The notes under the pieces are model-generated. The model had not been told where the DNA came from. It saw only the letters and a program-made list of their open reading frames with translations, and searched no databases. From Pseudorhodoferax sp047601025 (GTDB lineage Bacteria > Pseudomonadota > Gammaproteobacteria > Burkholderiales > Burkholderiaceae_C): 64,000 bases of DNA. The translations under genes and the position numbers were made by a program. The stretch lies in assembly GCF_047601025.1 (NCBI RefSeq), contig NZ_JASGJZ010000001.1:2418001-2482000 (forward strand). Direction: 5' to 3'. This document shows, piece by piece, positions 1 to 8,461 of this stretch (positions within the stretch are counted from its first letter, which is position 1; every line of letters starts with the position of its first letter).

Positions 1-2
1 TG

Positions 3-1820
3 GGCATCGCGCTGGTGCTCACGGCGGTGTTCCTGCCCATGGCCTTCTTCGGCGGCTCCACCGGCGCCATCTATCGCCAGTTCTCGGTGACCATCGCCGC
101 GGCGATGGTCCTCTCGGTGCTGGTGGCCATGACGCTGACGCCGGCGCTGTGCGCCACGCTGCTGAATCCGATCGACGAGGACGGACACGTCACGCGCCGC
201 GGACCGCTGGGACGCTTCTTCGGCTGGTTCAACGACCGGTTCGACCGCGCCGGGCGCCGCTACCACGGTGGCGTGGCGAGCGTGACCCGGCGTCGCCGGC
301 TGGGCATGCTGGCCTTCGCAGCCATCCTGGCGGTGATGGCGCTGCTGTTCTGGCGCCTGCCCACGTCGTTCCTGCCGGAGGAGGACCAGGGCATGCTGAT
401 GGTGCAGGTCAAGCTGCCCTCGGGCGCCACCCAGCAGCAGACGCTCCAGGTGATCGACCAGGTGTCCGAGTACATGCGCGGCCAGCCGGAGGTCGAGTCG
501 GTGATGGCGGTGGCGGGCTTCAGCACCGGGGGCAGCGGCCAGAACTCGGGCATGGGCTTCGTGCGCTTGAAGGACTGGGGAGAGCGCCAGGCCGACGCTG
601 CCTCGATCGGCATGCGCATCACCCAGGAAATGGGCCGCAGGTTCCTCGACGCCCAGATCTTCGCGATGGCGCCTTCCGGCATCCCGGGGCTGGGGCAGAG
701 CGCTGGATTCACCCTGCAGCTGCAGGACCTGGGCGGTGCCGGCCACGAGGCGCTGGTGGCCGCGCGCAACCAACTGCTGGCGCTGGCCGCCAAGAGCGGC
801 AAGCTGGAATCCGTGCGCTACGCCAGCCTGGAGGACGCGCCGACCTTCGACTTGGCGCTGGACGACGCCAAGGCCAGCGCACTGAGCCTGTCGCAAAGCG
901 ACGTCAACAGCACGCTGTCCACCGCGCTGGGCAGCACCTATGTCAACGATTTCGTCAACCGCGGTCGGATCAAGAAGGTCTACGTCCAGGGCGAGCCCGG
1001 CTCGCGCATGCTGCCGCAGGACATCGGCCGCTGGTCCGTGCGCAACAGCGACGGCCAGATGGTGCCGTTCTCCGCCTTCTCCAGCGCGGGTTGGCGCCAT
1101 GCCCCCGCCTCGCTGGCGCGGTTCAACGGCTCGGCGTCCATGGAGATCAGCGGCCAGGCCGCCTCCGGCGTCAGCTCGGGCGAGGCCATGGCCGAGATGG
1201 CCCGGCTGGTGCAGCAACTGCCCAGCGGCTTCGGCTATGCCTGGTCGGGCCTGTCCTACCAGGAACAACAGTCCGGTGCGCAGGCGCCGCTGCTGTACGC
1301 GGTGTCGCTGCTGTTCGTCTTCCTGTGCCTGGCCGCGCTGTACGAGAGCTGGTCGATCCCGTTCTCGGTCATGCTGGCCGTACCGATCGGCGTGGTGGGC
1401 GCACTGCTGTTCACCTGGCTGCGCGGACTGAGCAACGACGTGTACTTCCAGGTCGGCCTGCTGGCCACCGTGGGGCTGGCGGCTAAGAACGGCATCCTGA
1501 TCGTCGAGTTCGCCAAGGAGCTGGAGGATCGCGGCAAACCGCTGCTCGATGCCACGCTGGAGGCCGCACGGCTGCGGCTGCGGCCGATCCTGATGACCTC
1601 GCTGGCCTTCATGCTGGGTGTCCTGCCGCTGGCGGTCAGCACCGGCGCTGGCTCCGGCGGCCGCCATTCGCTGGGCACCGGCGTGCTGGGCGGCACGCTG
1701 GCTTCCACGGGGCTGGGCATCTTCTTCGTGCCGCTGTTCTACGTGCTGGTGCGCAGCCTGTTCCCGGGCCGGCCGCGCCGCGACCGGTCCGTGCCGAAGG
1801 CCGACGGGGTGGCGGCATGA
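3..1820 (+). CDS. RND efflux transporter permease, HAE1 family, 5'-truncated by the window
   Basis: This is the C-terminal part of an inner-membrane proton-driven drug efflux pump of the AcrB/MexB/MexF type. The frame is open from the window edge, so the true start lies upstream. The fragment (about 606 residues) carries a central membrane segment (MTLTPALCATLL), then a large periplasmic porter region, then the C-terminal membrane block. The conserved stretch GLAAKNGILIVEFAKE near the end is typical of HAE1 pumps. The stop overlaps the start of the downstream outer-membrane channel gene by 4 bases (ATGA), so the two are translationally coupled. The adaptor (membrane fusion) protein presumably lies upstream, outside the window. 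The family is certain; the substrate cannot be read from the fragment. Confidence 0.95.
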   Translation, partial: GIALVLTAVFLPMAFFGGSTGAIYRQFSVTIAAAMVLSVLVAMTLTPALCATLLNPIDEDGHVTRRGPLGRFFGWFNDRFDRAGRRYHGGVASVTRRRRLGMLAFAAILAVMALLFWRLPTSFLPEEDQGMLMVQVKLPSGATQQQTLQVIDQVSEYMRGQPEVESVMAVAGFSTGGSGQNSGMGFVRLKDWGERQADAASIGMRITQEMGRRFLDAQIFAMAPSGIPGLGQSAGFTLQLQDLGGAGHEALVAARNQLLALAAKSGKLESVRYASLEDAPTFDLALDDAKASALSLSQSDVNSTLSTALGSTYVNDFVNRGRIKKVYVQGEPGSRMLPQDIGRWSVRNSDGQMVPFSAFSSAGWRHAPASLARFNGSASMEISGQAASGVSSGEAMAEMARLVQQLPSGFGYAWSGLSYQEQQSGAQAPLLYAVSLLFVFLCLAALYESWSIPFSVMLAVPIGVVGALLFTWLRGLSNDVYFQVGLLATVGLAAKNGILIVEFAKELEDRGKPLLDATLEAARLRLRPILMTSLAFMLGVLPLAVSTGAGSGGRHSLGTGVLGGTLASTGLGIFFVPLFYVLVRSLFPGRPRRDRSVPKADGVAA

Positions 1821-3244
1821 CACGCAGGTTTGCCCGAACGCCGTTCGCGCTGGCGGCCTGTGCCCTGGCACTGGCCGGATGCGCCAGCATGGCGCCCGGC
1901 TACGTCCGGCCGGCATCGCCCGTGCCGGCCCATTTCCGTGACGCGCCCACCAGCGATCCGGCGGCATCGGAAGTGGCCTCGCTGGCGTGGCGCGAGGTGT
2001 TCCTGGATGCTCGGCTGCAGCAGGTGATCGCACTGGCCCTGCAGAACAACCGCGACCTGCGCGTGGCCATGCTCAACATCGAGAAGGCGCGCGCGCAATA
2101 CCGCATCCAGCAGGCCGAGGTGCTGCCCAGCGTGCAGGCTGCGGCCAGCCGCACCGCGTCGCGTGCCAGCGTGAACGGCAGCTCGCAAGTCAGCCGCACC
2201 GTGTCGGCGGAGGTCGGCTTCAGCAACTGGGAGCTGGACCTGTTTGGCCGCCTGCGCAGCCTGAACGACCAGGCGCTGGAAACCTGGCTGGCCACCGCGC
2301 AGACGCAGCGCAGCACCCGCATGAGCCTGGTCGCCGAGGCCGCTGCCGACTGGCTGACCGTCGGCGCCTACCAGCAGCGCCTGGCCCTGGCGCGCAAGGC
2401 GCTGGAAAGCCAGAACGAGACCCTGAAGCTCACGGCCGCCAAGCATGCGCGCGGGGCGGCCTCCGGCCTCGACCTGGCCGAGGTGCAGACCAGCGTGGAA
2501 AGCGCCCGCGCCGATGTCGCCAGCTACGACACCGCGCTGGCACAGGCGCGCAATGCGCTGGAACTGGTGGCAGGCGCCACCGTGCCTGAGGCGCTGCTGC
2601 CGGATCCGCAGGCGGCCGCCGACGCGGTGCGTCTTGCGCCGCTGCCGGCCAGCCTGTCCTCGAACGTGCTGCTGCTGCGCCCCGACGTGCTGTACGCCGA
2701 ACACACGCTCAAGGCCGCCAATGCCGACATCGGCGCGGCGCGCGCCGCATTCTTCCCCAGCATCTCGCTGACGGCCGCCGCCGGCCGCAGCAGCACGCAG
2801 CTTTCCAGCCTGTTCGGCGGCGGCGCGCGCACGTGGTCTTTCGTCCCCACCATCACGGTGCCGATCTTCCAGGGCGGCGCGCTGCAGGCCGAGCTGGACG
2901 CTGCGACGATCGGGAAGGACATCAACGTCGCCCAGTACGAGAAAGCCATCCAGACTGCCTTCAGCGAGGCGGCCGACGCCCTGGCGGCCCGTGCGCGCAT
3001 CAACGAGCAGATCGATGCCCAGACCGCGCTGGTGGCCGCCAGCCAGCGCCGCCACGCACTGGCGCTGGCGCGCTACCAGCGCGGTGTGGACAGCTACCTG
3101 GAGGCATTGGACGCCCAGCGCTCGCTCTACAGCGCCCAGCAGGCCCTCGTCACGCTGCAGCTGCAGGAGGCCGCCAACCGGGTGACGATCTACAAGGTGC
3201 TGGGCGGTGGCGCGGATGCGCAGCCGGATGCATCGCTGCCCTGA
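1817..3244 (+). CDS. RND efflux outer-membrane channel lipoprotein, OprM/NodT family
   Basis: A 475-residue outer-membrane factor that should form the trimeric exit duct for the pump encoded just upstream. The N terminus is a lipoprotein signal with lipobox LAGC, giving lipidation at Cys22. The rest has the duplicated helical organisation of the OprM family, with a GFSNWELDLFGRLRSLND segment and a long second half containing RPDVLYAEHTLKAANADIGAARAAFFP, a family hallmark. Length is normal. It overlaps the pump gene by 4 bases and its last 55 bases overlap the end of the convergent regulator gene on the other strand. Confidence 0.95.
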   Translation: MTRRFARTPFALAACALALAGCASMAPGYVRPASPVPAHFRDAPTSDPAASEVASLAWREVFLDARLQQVIALALQNNRDLRVAMLNIEKARAQYRIQQAEVLPSVQAAASRTASRASVNGSSQVSRTVSAEVGFSNWELDLFGRLRSLNDQALETWLATAQTQRSTRMSLVAEAAADWLTVGAYQQRLALARKALESQNETLKLTAAKHARGAASGLDLAEVQTSVESARADVASYDTALAQARNALELVAGATVPEALLPDPQAAADAVRLAPLPASLSSNVLLLRPDVLYAEHTLKAANADIGAARAAFFPSISLTAAAGRSSTQLSSLFGGGARTWSFVPTITVPIFQGGALQAELDAATIGKDINVAQYEKAIQTAFSEAADALAARARINEQIDAQTALVAASQRRHALALARYQRGVDSYLEALDAQRSLYSAQQALVTLQLQEAANRVTIYKVLGGGADAQPDASLP

Positions 3245-4896
3245 TCGGCAAGTGGTCCTTGATCCTGCCTGCGCGCGAACGCCAGGATCGCCTGGATGAC
3301 GGCGTCGCTGTCGCCGCACCACCAGAAGTGATCGATCCCTGCGAGCGGCCGCCAGGCGGCGCCGGGGATCTCCCGGGCCAGCTGTTCGCCGGCCTCGAAG
3401 CGGACGGCGCGGTCGCCGCGCCGGTGCATCACGAGCGTGGGCACCCGGATGCGCGCCAGATCTGCGCGCATGTCGGCATCGCGCAGGCCGGCCAGGATGG
3501 CCTGCAGCCCGCCGGGCGACGCGGCGTGCCGCACCAGGCGGGCCCACCAGGCGCGCAGCGCGGGATCGTCCTGCCCGCTGGGCGCGAAGGTCTCGATACC
3601 CACCGGGCCACCCCACGCGGCGACGAGCCGCTGCAGCCAGACGTCGTAGGCGGCGGCCGGCAGCGCCCACGGATAGTCCGGCGCGGCGGAGCCCCGCGCC
3701 AGCGCCCCGAACAGGCACAGTCCGGCGACGCGCTCCGGCTGGTCCACGGCCAGGCGCATCGCGCCCAGGCCGCCCTCGGACGAGCCGAACAGCCAGGCGC
3801 TGCGCATGCCCGCGTCGTCCAGGATCGCCGCGACGTCCTGCGCCAGGGCGGCCGGCGTGCCCGTGGCGCGCAGGCGCTCGGACAGGCCGAGCCCGCGCCG
3901 GTCGAACAGGACCACCTGGAAGCGCCCGGCCAGCGCCTGGACGGCCGTGCGGAACGGCGGGTACTCCAGCGCCAGCTCGATGTGGCCCACGAAGCCGGGG
4001 CAGACGACCAGGGGCGGCCCGCCCGCGCCGAGCACCGTGTAGGCGATGGCGCCGGCGGCGCTGTCGGCGAAGAGCACGCCGGGCCGCTCGACGCGGTGGG
4101 ACTGCAGCCGCCGCAGGTCTTCGGTCATGCGCAGGTAGGCCGCCTCGGTCTGCGGGCCGGGCCGGATGCCGAACTCCGCGCGCAGCACCTCCGCGCAGCG
4201 CGTGTACGCGGCCTCGACGCCGGCGCTGTGGCCCTGCAGGGCGTGCAGCTGCATCAGCAGGACGTAGCTGGGCTCGCGGCAGGCGTCGAGCGCCAGCAGC
4301 GTCTCGGCCAGGTCCAGCGCCGCCGCGAACTCGGCGGGCCGGCCGCGCCGGGCCAGGGCATCGACGACCCGTTCCAGCAGGCGCGCCAGCAGGTGCTCGT
4401 GGGCGATGGACTCGGCCTGGCGCCAGTCGTCGAACGGCCCGGACCCGAAGCCGATGCCCTGCAGCAGCGGGCGGCGCGCAGCGTCCAGCCATCGCCGCGC
4501 TTCGGCGAGGGTGGCGTCGTCCAGCGTTTCCGCGGCGACGGCGTGGCGCGCGAACCGTGCGAAGCGCAGGGCGTCGGTCTCGACCCGGTCCGCCGGCAGG
4601 GCGAGGCAGTCGTTGCTGGCGGAGAAGACCGGGCAGCCCAGCGCCTCCTCCAGCGTGTAGGCCAGCCGGCGCAGGCGCGTGCGGGCCTGCGCCTCGCCGG
4701 CGTCCGGCCAGAGCAGGGCGGCCAGGTGCGCCCGCGGCACCGGCCCCGGGTGGAAGGCGAGGTAGGCCAGCAGCGCGACGGCGCGCTGGAGCGACAGCGG
4801 GACCGCCTGCCCCTGCACCGTGGCCGCGGGCACGCCGAAGACCTGCAGCGCCAGGACGGGCGGGGCACCGGGGGCGGAACGGGCGCGGGAAGGCAT
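3190..4896 (-). CDS. Fusion regulator: winged-helix/BTAD domain joined to an alpha/beta hydrolase
   Basis: A 568-residue protein with two modules. Residues about 1-100 look like an OmpR-type winged helix, and about 100-265 like a bacterial transcriptional activation domain (BTAD) as in SARP/DnrI regulators. Residues about 280-545 form an alpha/beta hydrolase. The nucleophile elbow is G371-S-S373-E-G375, with a probable acid at Asp495 and His at 523, so the triad looks intact. Known relatives are adenylate-cyclase-like or SARP-like fusions in proteobacteria; the ligand is unknown. It is convergent with the efflux channel gene and overlaps its 3' end by 55 bases. A role in controlling the neighbouring pump is only a guess from position. 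Confidence 0.85.
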   Translation of the reverse strand: MPSRARSAPGAPPVLALQVFGVPAATVQGQAVPLSLQRAVALLAYLAFHPGPVPRAHLAALLWPDAGEAQARTRLRRLAYTLEEALGCPVFSASNDCLALPADRVETDALRFARFARHAVAAETLDDATLAEARRWLDAARRPLLQGIGFGSGPFDDWRQAESIAHEHLLARLLERVVDALARRGRPAEFAAALDLAETLLALDACREPSYVLLMQLHALQGHSAGVEAAYTRCAEVLRAEFGIRPGPQTEAAYLRMTEDLRRLQSHRVERPGVLFADSAAGAIAYTVLGAGGPPLVVCPGFVGHIELALEYPPFRTAVQALAGRFQVVLFDRRGLGLSERLRATGTPAALAQDVAAILDDAGMRSAWLFGSSEGGLGAMRLAVDQPERVAGLCLFGALARGSAAPDYPWALPAAAYDVWLQRLVAAWGGPVGIETFAPSGQDDPALRAWWARLVRHAASPGGLQAILAGLRDADMRADLARIRVPTLVMHRRGDRAVRFEAGEQLAREIPGAAWRPLAGIDHFWWCGDSDAVIQAILAFARRQDQGPLADQGSDASGCASAPPPSTL

Positions 4897-4992
4897 GGCC
4901 GGGTTATAGCGGTCCGGCGTGCCGTTGCCCAGGGACGCGCAAGGGACGCCCGGCGGCTACCGTGGCGCTTCCCCCTGCACCAGGAGCCCGCC

Positions 4993-5745
4993 GTGCGCAC
5001 GCTGTTCTCCATCCTCTATGGCCTGCTCGCCTACCTGGCGTGCATGGCGACGCTGCTGTATTTCATCGGCTTCAGCGGCAACCTGCTGGTGCCCCGGTCG
5101 GTCGACGTCGGCGCCAGCGCCGGCCTCTTCGAGGCCCTGGGCACGGATGCGCTGCTGCTGCTCCTGTTCGGCGTGCAGCACAGCGTGATGGCGCGCCGCG
5201 GCTTCAAGCGCTGGTGGACGCAGGTCGTCCCGGCGGCCGTCGAGCGCAGCACCTTCGTGGTCGCCAGCTGCGTGGCCCTGGCGCTGCTGTTCCGGTTCTG
5301 GGTGCCGATCGGCACCCCGGTCGTGTGGCGGGTCGCGCACGAGGGCGCCGCGGCGCTGCTGTGGGGCCTGTTCGCGCTCGGCTGGCTGGTCGCGCTGGTC
5401 AGCACCTTCCTGCTCGACCACTTCGCGCTGTTCGGGCTGCGGCAGGTGTTCGCGGCCGGGGCGCGGGGCGCCGCGCCGCCGGACGTGTTCAGGACCCCGC
5501 TGTTCTACCGCTACGTGCGCCATCCGCTGTACCTGGGTTTCCTGCTGGGGCTGTGGGCCGTGCCCGTCATGACCTTCGGGCACCTGCTGTTCGCACTCGG
5601 GCTGAGCGCCTACATCCTGGTCGGCATCGCCTTCGAGGAGTGCGACCTGCTGCTGCGGTTCGGCGAGCGCTACCGCGCGTACCGCAGGCAGGTCGGCATG
5701 CTGGTGCCGCGCATCGCGGCGCGCGCGGACCGCGCGGGGCGCTGA
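4993..5745 (+). CDS. mddA: Methanethiol S-methyltransferase-like (MddA/NnrU-type) membrane protein
   Basis: A 250-residue integral membrane protein with about six hydrophobic segments. I chose the GTG at 4993 because AGGAG lies 6 bases upstream and translation there begins with the family-like VRTLFSILYGLLAYL. Hallmarks are GVQHSVMAR (about residue 60), FRTPLFYRYVRHPLYLGFLLG (about 165-185) and the C-terminal EECDLLLRFGERYRAYR, typical of isoprenylcysteine-methyltransferase-fold membrane enzymes. The overall pattern matches MddA, which methylates methanethiol with S-adenosylmethionine to give dimethyl sulfide. The more general NnrU/ICMT-like label is the fallback. An open frame extends far upstream on this strand but lies opposite the regulator gene and is not coding. 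Confidence 0.75.
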   Translation: MRTLFSILYGLLAYLACMATLLYFIGFSGNLLVPRSVDVGASAGLFEALGTDALLLLLFGVQHSVMARRGFKRWWTQVVPAAVERSTFVVASCVALALLFRFWVPIGTPVVWRVAHEGAAALLWGLFALGWLVALVSTFLLDHFALFGLRQVFAAGARGAAPPDVFRTPLFYRYVRHPLYLGFLLGLWAVPVMTFGHLLFALGLSAYILVGIAFEECDLLLRFGERYRAYRRQVGMLVPRIAARADRAGR

Positions 5746-5749
5746 GGCC

Positions 5750-6170
5750 ATGGGGGCCCTGTCCACGGCGGCCGAGCGGCAGGCGGTCGTGCTGCTGCAT
5801 GCCAGCGCCGCGTCGGCCTGCTCCGGGCCGGGCGCCTGGGAGCGCCTCCATCCGGCGCAGCGGCGCGACGTGGCGGGCCGCATGCCGAGCGTCGGCCGAC
5901 AGTTCGACGTTCGTCTGCAAGCAAGCGCTGCCGGCCGGCGCCTTGGCCAACCTGACCATGCCGCCCCTGTGCCTCGCCGGCGGCCGCACCAACGCCGCCA
6001 CGGCGCGCATCGCCGGCCTGCTGCGCACGGCGCACCACCAGGTGCTGCCCGGCATGGGGCACCTGGGGCCGGTGACGCATGCGCAGGCCGTCGACGACCG
6101 CCTGGTGTGCTTCCTGGGCATGGCCCGGGCGCCGCAGGCGGGTCCCTTCCTTTCGTCAACCACGTTGTAG
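5750..6170 (+). pseudogene. Decayed alpha/beta hydrolase with internal deletion and frame change
   Basis: From an ATG at 5750 the frame reads AVVLLHASAAS, the beginning of an alpha/beta hydrolase, then loses similarity. From about 5925 a different frame gives LTMPPLCLAGGRTNAATARI followed by HHQVLPGMGHLGPVTHAQAVDDRL, which is the typical C-terminal acid/His part of such hydrolases, ending at 6170. The whole remnant spans about 140 codons against about 250 for an intact gene, and the nucleophile region is missing. This is best explained by a large deletion plus frameshift. It begins 5 bases after the mddA-like stop, so it may once have been in that operon. Confidence 0.7.
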
Positions 6171-6181
6171 GAGAACACACC

Positions 6182-6520
6182 ATGCGCCGATCCCTCTGGC
6201 TGGCCGCCGTCGCGGTGGCGGCAACGACGACCCTGGGCGCGGTGGCCGCGGCGCGGCTGCCGGCCGGCCTGGACGCGGCCCACCACGCCTACTACGACGA
6301 GCAGTTCGACCGCTCGCTCGCGCTCTACGAGCGGCTGGCCGCCGCCGGCGACCCGGTGGCGGCCGAGCGCGCCGGCTTCATGCGGCTGGTCGGCGAGCCG
6401 CTGTACGGCCCGCGCGTGCAGCGCGACGCGGAGCGCGCGCATGCGCTGCTGCTGCAGGCGGCGCGTGCCGGCCGGCCCGGCGCGGCCTTCCTGATCGGCA
6501 TGCTGGAGCGCACCGAGTAG
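6182..6520 (+). CDS. Small secreted Sel1/TPR-like protein
   Basis: A 112-residue protein. AGGAG about 8 bases upstream supports the ATG at 6182. Residues 1-24 form a signal peptide (MRRSLWLAAVAVAATTTLG with AAA before the mature part). The mature chain is helical, with a pattern of small and aromatic residues like a single Sel1-type repeat pair: YYDEQFDRSLALYERLAAAGDP, then AERAHALLLQAARAGRPGAAFLIGML. A protein-binding periplasmic role is likely, but the partner is unknown. It follows the hydrolase remnant and stands before the glycosylase gene. Confidence 0.7.
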   Translation: MRRSLWLAAVAVAATTTLGAVAAARLPAGLDAAHHAYYDEQFDRSLALYERLAAAGDPVAAERAGFMRLVGEPLYGPRVQRDAERAHALLLQAARAGRPGAAFLIGMLERTE

Positions 6521-6572
6521 CCGGCCCCGGCGCTGCCATGGGTGGGCGGCTGCGTACCATCGGCCCTCCACC

Positions 6573-7136
6573 ATGCAGCCCATCGCCACCATCGATTTCG
6601 AAGCCCCCTCGGTCGACGTCGCGCGCGCGCTGATCGGCACGGTGCTGCTCGTCGACGGCGTCGGCGGCCGCATCGTCGAGACCGAGGCCTACGACGCGGA
6701 CGACCCGGCCTCGCACAGCTACAGCGGTCCCACCGCGCGCAACGCCACCATGTTCGGCCCGCCCGGGCATGCCTACGTGTACCGCTCGTACGGCATCCAC
6801 TGGTGCCTCAACCTCGTCTGCCGCGAAGCCGGCCATGGCGCCGGGGTGCTAATCCGCGCGCTGGAGCCCACCGACGGCCTGGAGATGATGCGCCGGCGCC
6901 GCGGGCCGGTGGAAGACCGGCTGCTGTGCGCCGGCCCGGGGCGCGTGGGGCAGGCGCTGGGCATCACCCGGGCCTGCGACGGGCTGCCGATCGACCGCGC
7001 GCCGTTCGCGCTGCGGCCGCCGCCCGCGGCGCCCGCGGTGGTGGTCGGCGTGCGCATCGGCATTTCGAAGGCCCGGGACGTGCCCTGGCGCTTCGGGCTG
7101 GCCGGGTCCCGCTTCGTCAGCCGGCGGTTCGCGTGA
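6573..7136 (+). CDS. mpg: DNA-3-methyladenine glycosylase, AAG/MPG family
   Basis: A 187-residue protein of the alkyladenine glycosylase fold. It removes alkylated and deaminated purines from DNA as the first step of base excision repair. Family signatures include GRIVETEAYDADDPASH near residues 29-45, with the catalytic Glu, and NATMFGPPGHAYVYRSYGIHWCLN (about 62-85). The C-terminal GPGRVGQALGI and KARDVPWRFG are also typical. Length is normal for the bacterial family. It stands alone. Confidence 0.95.
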   Translation: MQPIATIDFEAPSVDVARALIGTVLLVDGVGGRIVETEAYDADDPASHSYSGPTARNATMFGPPGHAYVYRSYGIHWCLNLVCREAGHGAGVLIRALEPTDGLEMMRRRRGPVEDRLLCAGPGRVGQALGITRACDGLPIDRAPFALRPPPAAPAVVVGVRIGISKARDVPWRFGLAGSRFVSRRFA

Positions 7137-7178
7137 CGGCGCGCCGCCCGGCGGGGCGGCGCAGCGTGGCGTGGCGGA

Positions 7179-7634
7179 TCACCGGCCCGGGTCCGGGCTC
7201 TTCAGCGCGTAGCCGCGCCCGGCGTAGTCGAAGCCGACCAGCTCGTTGACCGCCACGGCCTTGTCGGCCGGCGAGGCGTAGTAGGCGCGGATCTCCTGGA
7301 TGCGGTCGCCCTCGAAGAGGTACCACTCGGCGCCGCGCAGCGCGGTGCCGCTCCTGTTCTTCCAGTGTGTCCACTCGATCATGGCCTCGGGCTTGTCGTG
7401 GCTGACGAGGATGCGCTCGATGGTCCATTGCGAGCCCAGCGTCTCGACGCACCAGACCCACTGCTGCGCGATGGTGCCGGCGCCGCGCCAGGGCACCTCG
7501 GGCAGGCCGGCGGGGAAGTAGTGCACGGCGTCGGGCGTGAAGCAGTCGACCAGCGCCTGGTAGTCGCCGGCGTTGCAGGCGTCGAAATAGCGGCGGATCA
7601 GCGCGTCGTAGAACGCAGGGGTGCGGGTGGTCAT
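7179..7634 (-). CDS. SnoaL-like (NTF2-fold) polyketide cyclase/isomerase-type protein
   Basis: A 151-residue protein with a cone-shaped NTF2/SnoaL-like fold pattern: MTTRTPAFYDALIRRYF, then YQALVDCFTPDAVHYFPAG, and a C-terminal strand block including GAEWYLFEGDRIQEIRAYY. Such proteins are small-molecule isomerases, dehydratases or binding proteins. Its start codon overlaps the stop of the RraA-like gene by 4 bases, so both are probably one transcript and act in the same pathway. The substrate is unknown. The IclR-type regulator on the opposite strand is the obvious candidate controller. Confidence 0.8.
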   Translation of the reverse strand: MTTRTPAFYDALIRRYFDACNAGDYQALVDCFTPDAVHYFPAGLPEVPWRGAGTIAQQWVWCVETLGSQWTIERILVSHDKPEAMIEWTHWKNRSGTALRGAEWYLFEGDRIQEIRAYYASPADKAVAVNELVGFDYAGRGYALKSPDPGR

Positions 7635-8458
7635 GCGGCGTCTCGGGTCGGTGGCGTGCCGGCGGGGCGGGCGGGCGCGATCTCTGGGCGGCCGGCCGCG
7701 GCCCAGTCGCGGTGCTGCCGGCGCGTGGCCTCGCTCGGCGGGTACAGGCCCCACAGGGGCTCGCCGGCCTTCACGCGCAGGGCCAGGTAGGCCTCGATGT
7801 CGTCGCGCCGCTCGCACAGCTCGGCCATCTCCTCGGCCAGGTGGGCGGGGATGACGGTGACGTTGTCGCCGTCGCCGTGGATCACGTCGCCCGGGTACAC
7901 GGCCACGCCGGCGCAGCCGATCGGCACCTGCAGGTCGGCCACGTGGTGGTATGACAGCCGCGTGGTCGCCGTCACGCCGGTGCACCAGGCCGGGAAGTCC
8001 ATCTCCGCGAGCTCGGTGCCGTCGCGGAAGCTGCCGTCGGTCACCACGCCGCGGGCGCCGCGCATCATCATGCGGGTGACCAGCATGTTGCCCATCGAGG
8101 CGGCGCGGCCGTCCCGGTTGCTGTCGATCACCAGCACGTGGCCGGGCTCGATCTGTTCCACGCCGACCCACTGCAGGTTGTCGGCCGAGGGTTCGGTCGT
8201 CAGGTTGCCGTAGGCGTCGATGTCCTCGCGCGCCGGGATGAAGCGCATGGTGTAGGCGCGGCCGGCGAAGGGCCGGACCTTCTTGTTCAGCGGCTTCAGG
8301 CCGCACAGCACCGGCTGGCGCAGGCCCTTGATGTACAGCTGCGTCGTCAGCGAGCCGCTGGTGCAGCGGGCCAGGCGGTCGAGCACCGCGTCGGGCACGT
8401 GCGGCGCGGGTGTGCGCTGCGGGATGCGGGCCAGCGGTGGCGGGTTGTTCGGGCTCAT
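7631..8458 (-). CDS. RraA-family protein, aldolase/decarboxylase-like
   Basis: A 275-residue member of the RraA/4-hydroxy-4-methyl-2-oxoglutarate aldolase family. The core has SMGNMLVTRMMMRGARGVVTDGSFRD (about residues 125-150), carrying the Arg-Asp pair of metal-dependent HMG aldolases, and the later GVAVYPGDVIHGDGDNVTVIP. It is longer than plain RraA (about 160 residues) because of N- and C-terminal extensions. Many such genes are named ribonuclease regulator, but the genetic setting (SnoaL-like partner, IclR-type regulator) suggests a catabolic lyase (inference). ATG at 8458 is used; it lies 147 bases from the divergent regulator start. Confidence 0.85.
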   Translation of the reverse strand: MSPNNPPPLARIPQRTPAPHVPDAVLDRLARCTSGSLTTQLYIKGLRQPVLCGLKPLNKKVRPFAGRAYTMRFIPAREDIDAYGNLTTEPSADNLQWVGVEQIEPGHVLVIDSNRDGRAASMGNMLVTRMMMRGARGVVTDGSFRDGTELAEMDFPAWCTGVTATTRLSYHHVADLQVPIGCAGVAVYPGDVIHGDGDNVTVIPAHLAEEMAELCERRDDIEAYLALRVKAGEPLWGLYPPSEATRRQHRDWAAAGRPEIAPARPAGTPPTRDAA

Positions 8459-8461
8459 GCG

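Noticed and set aside
1739..4492. Long minus-strand open frame of about 900 codons opposite the efflux channel and regulator
   Set aside because: Very high GC keeps all frames open; the residues are Arg/Ala/Gly-rich without family likeness and lie opposite or out of frame with clear genes.
2833..4992. Upstream extension of the MddA-like frame
   Set aside because: The added part is opposite the fusion regulator, low in hydrophobic segments and unlike the family; a good ribosome site supports 4993.
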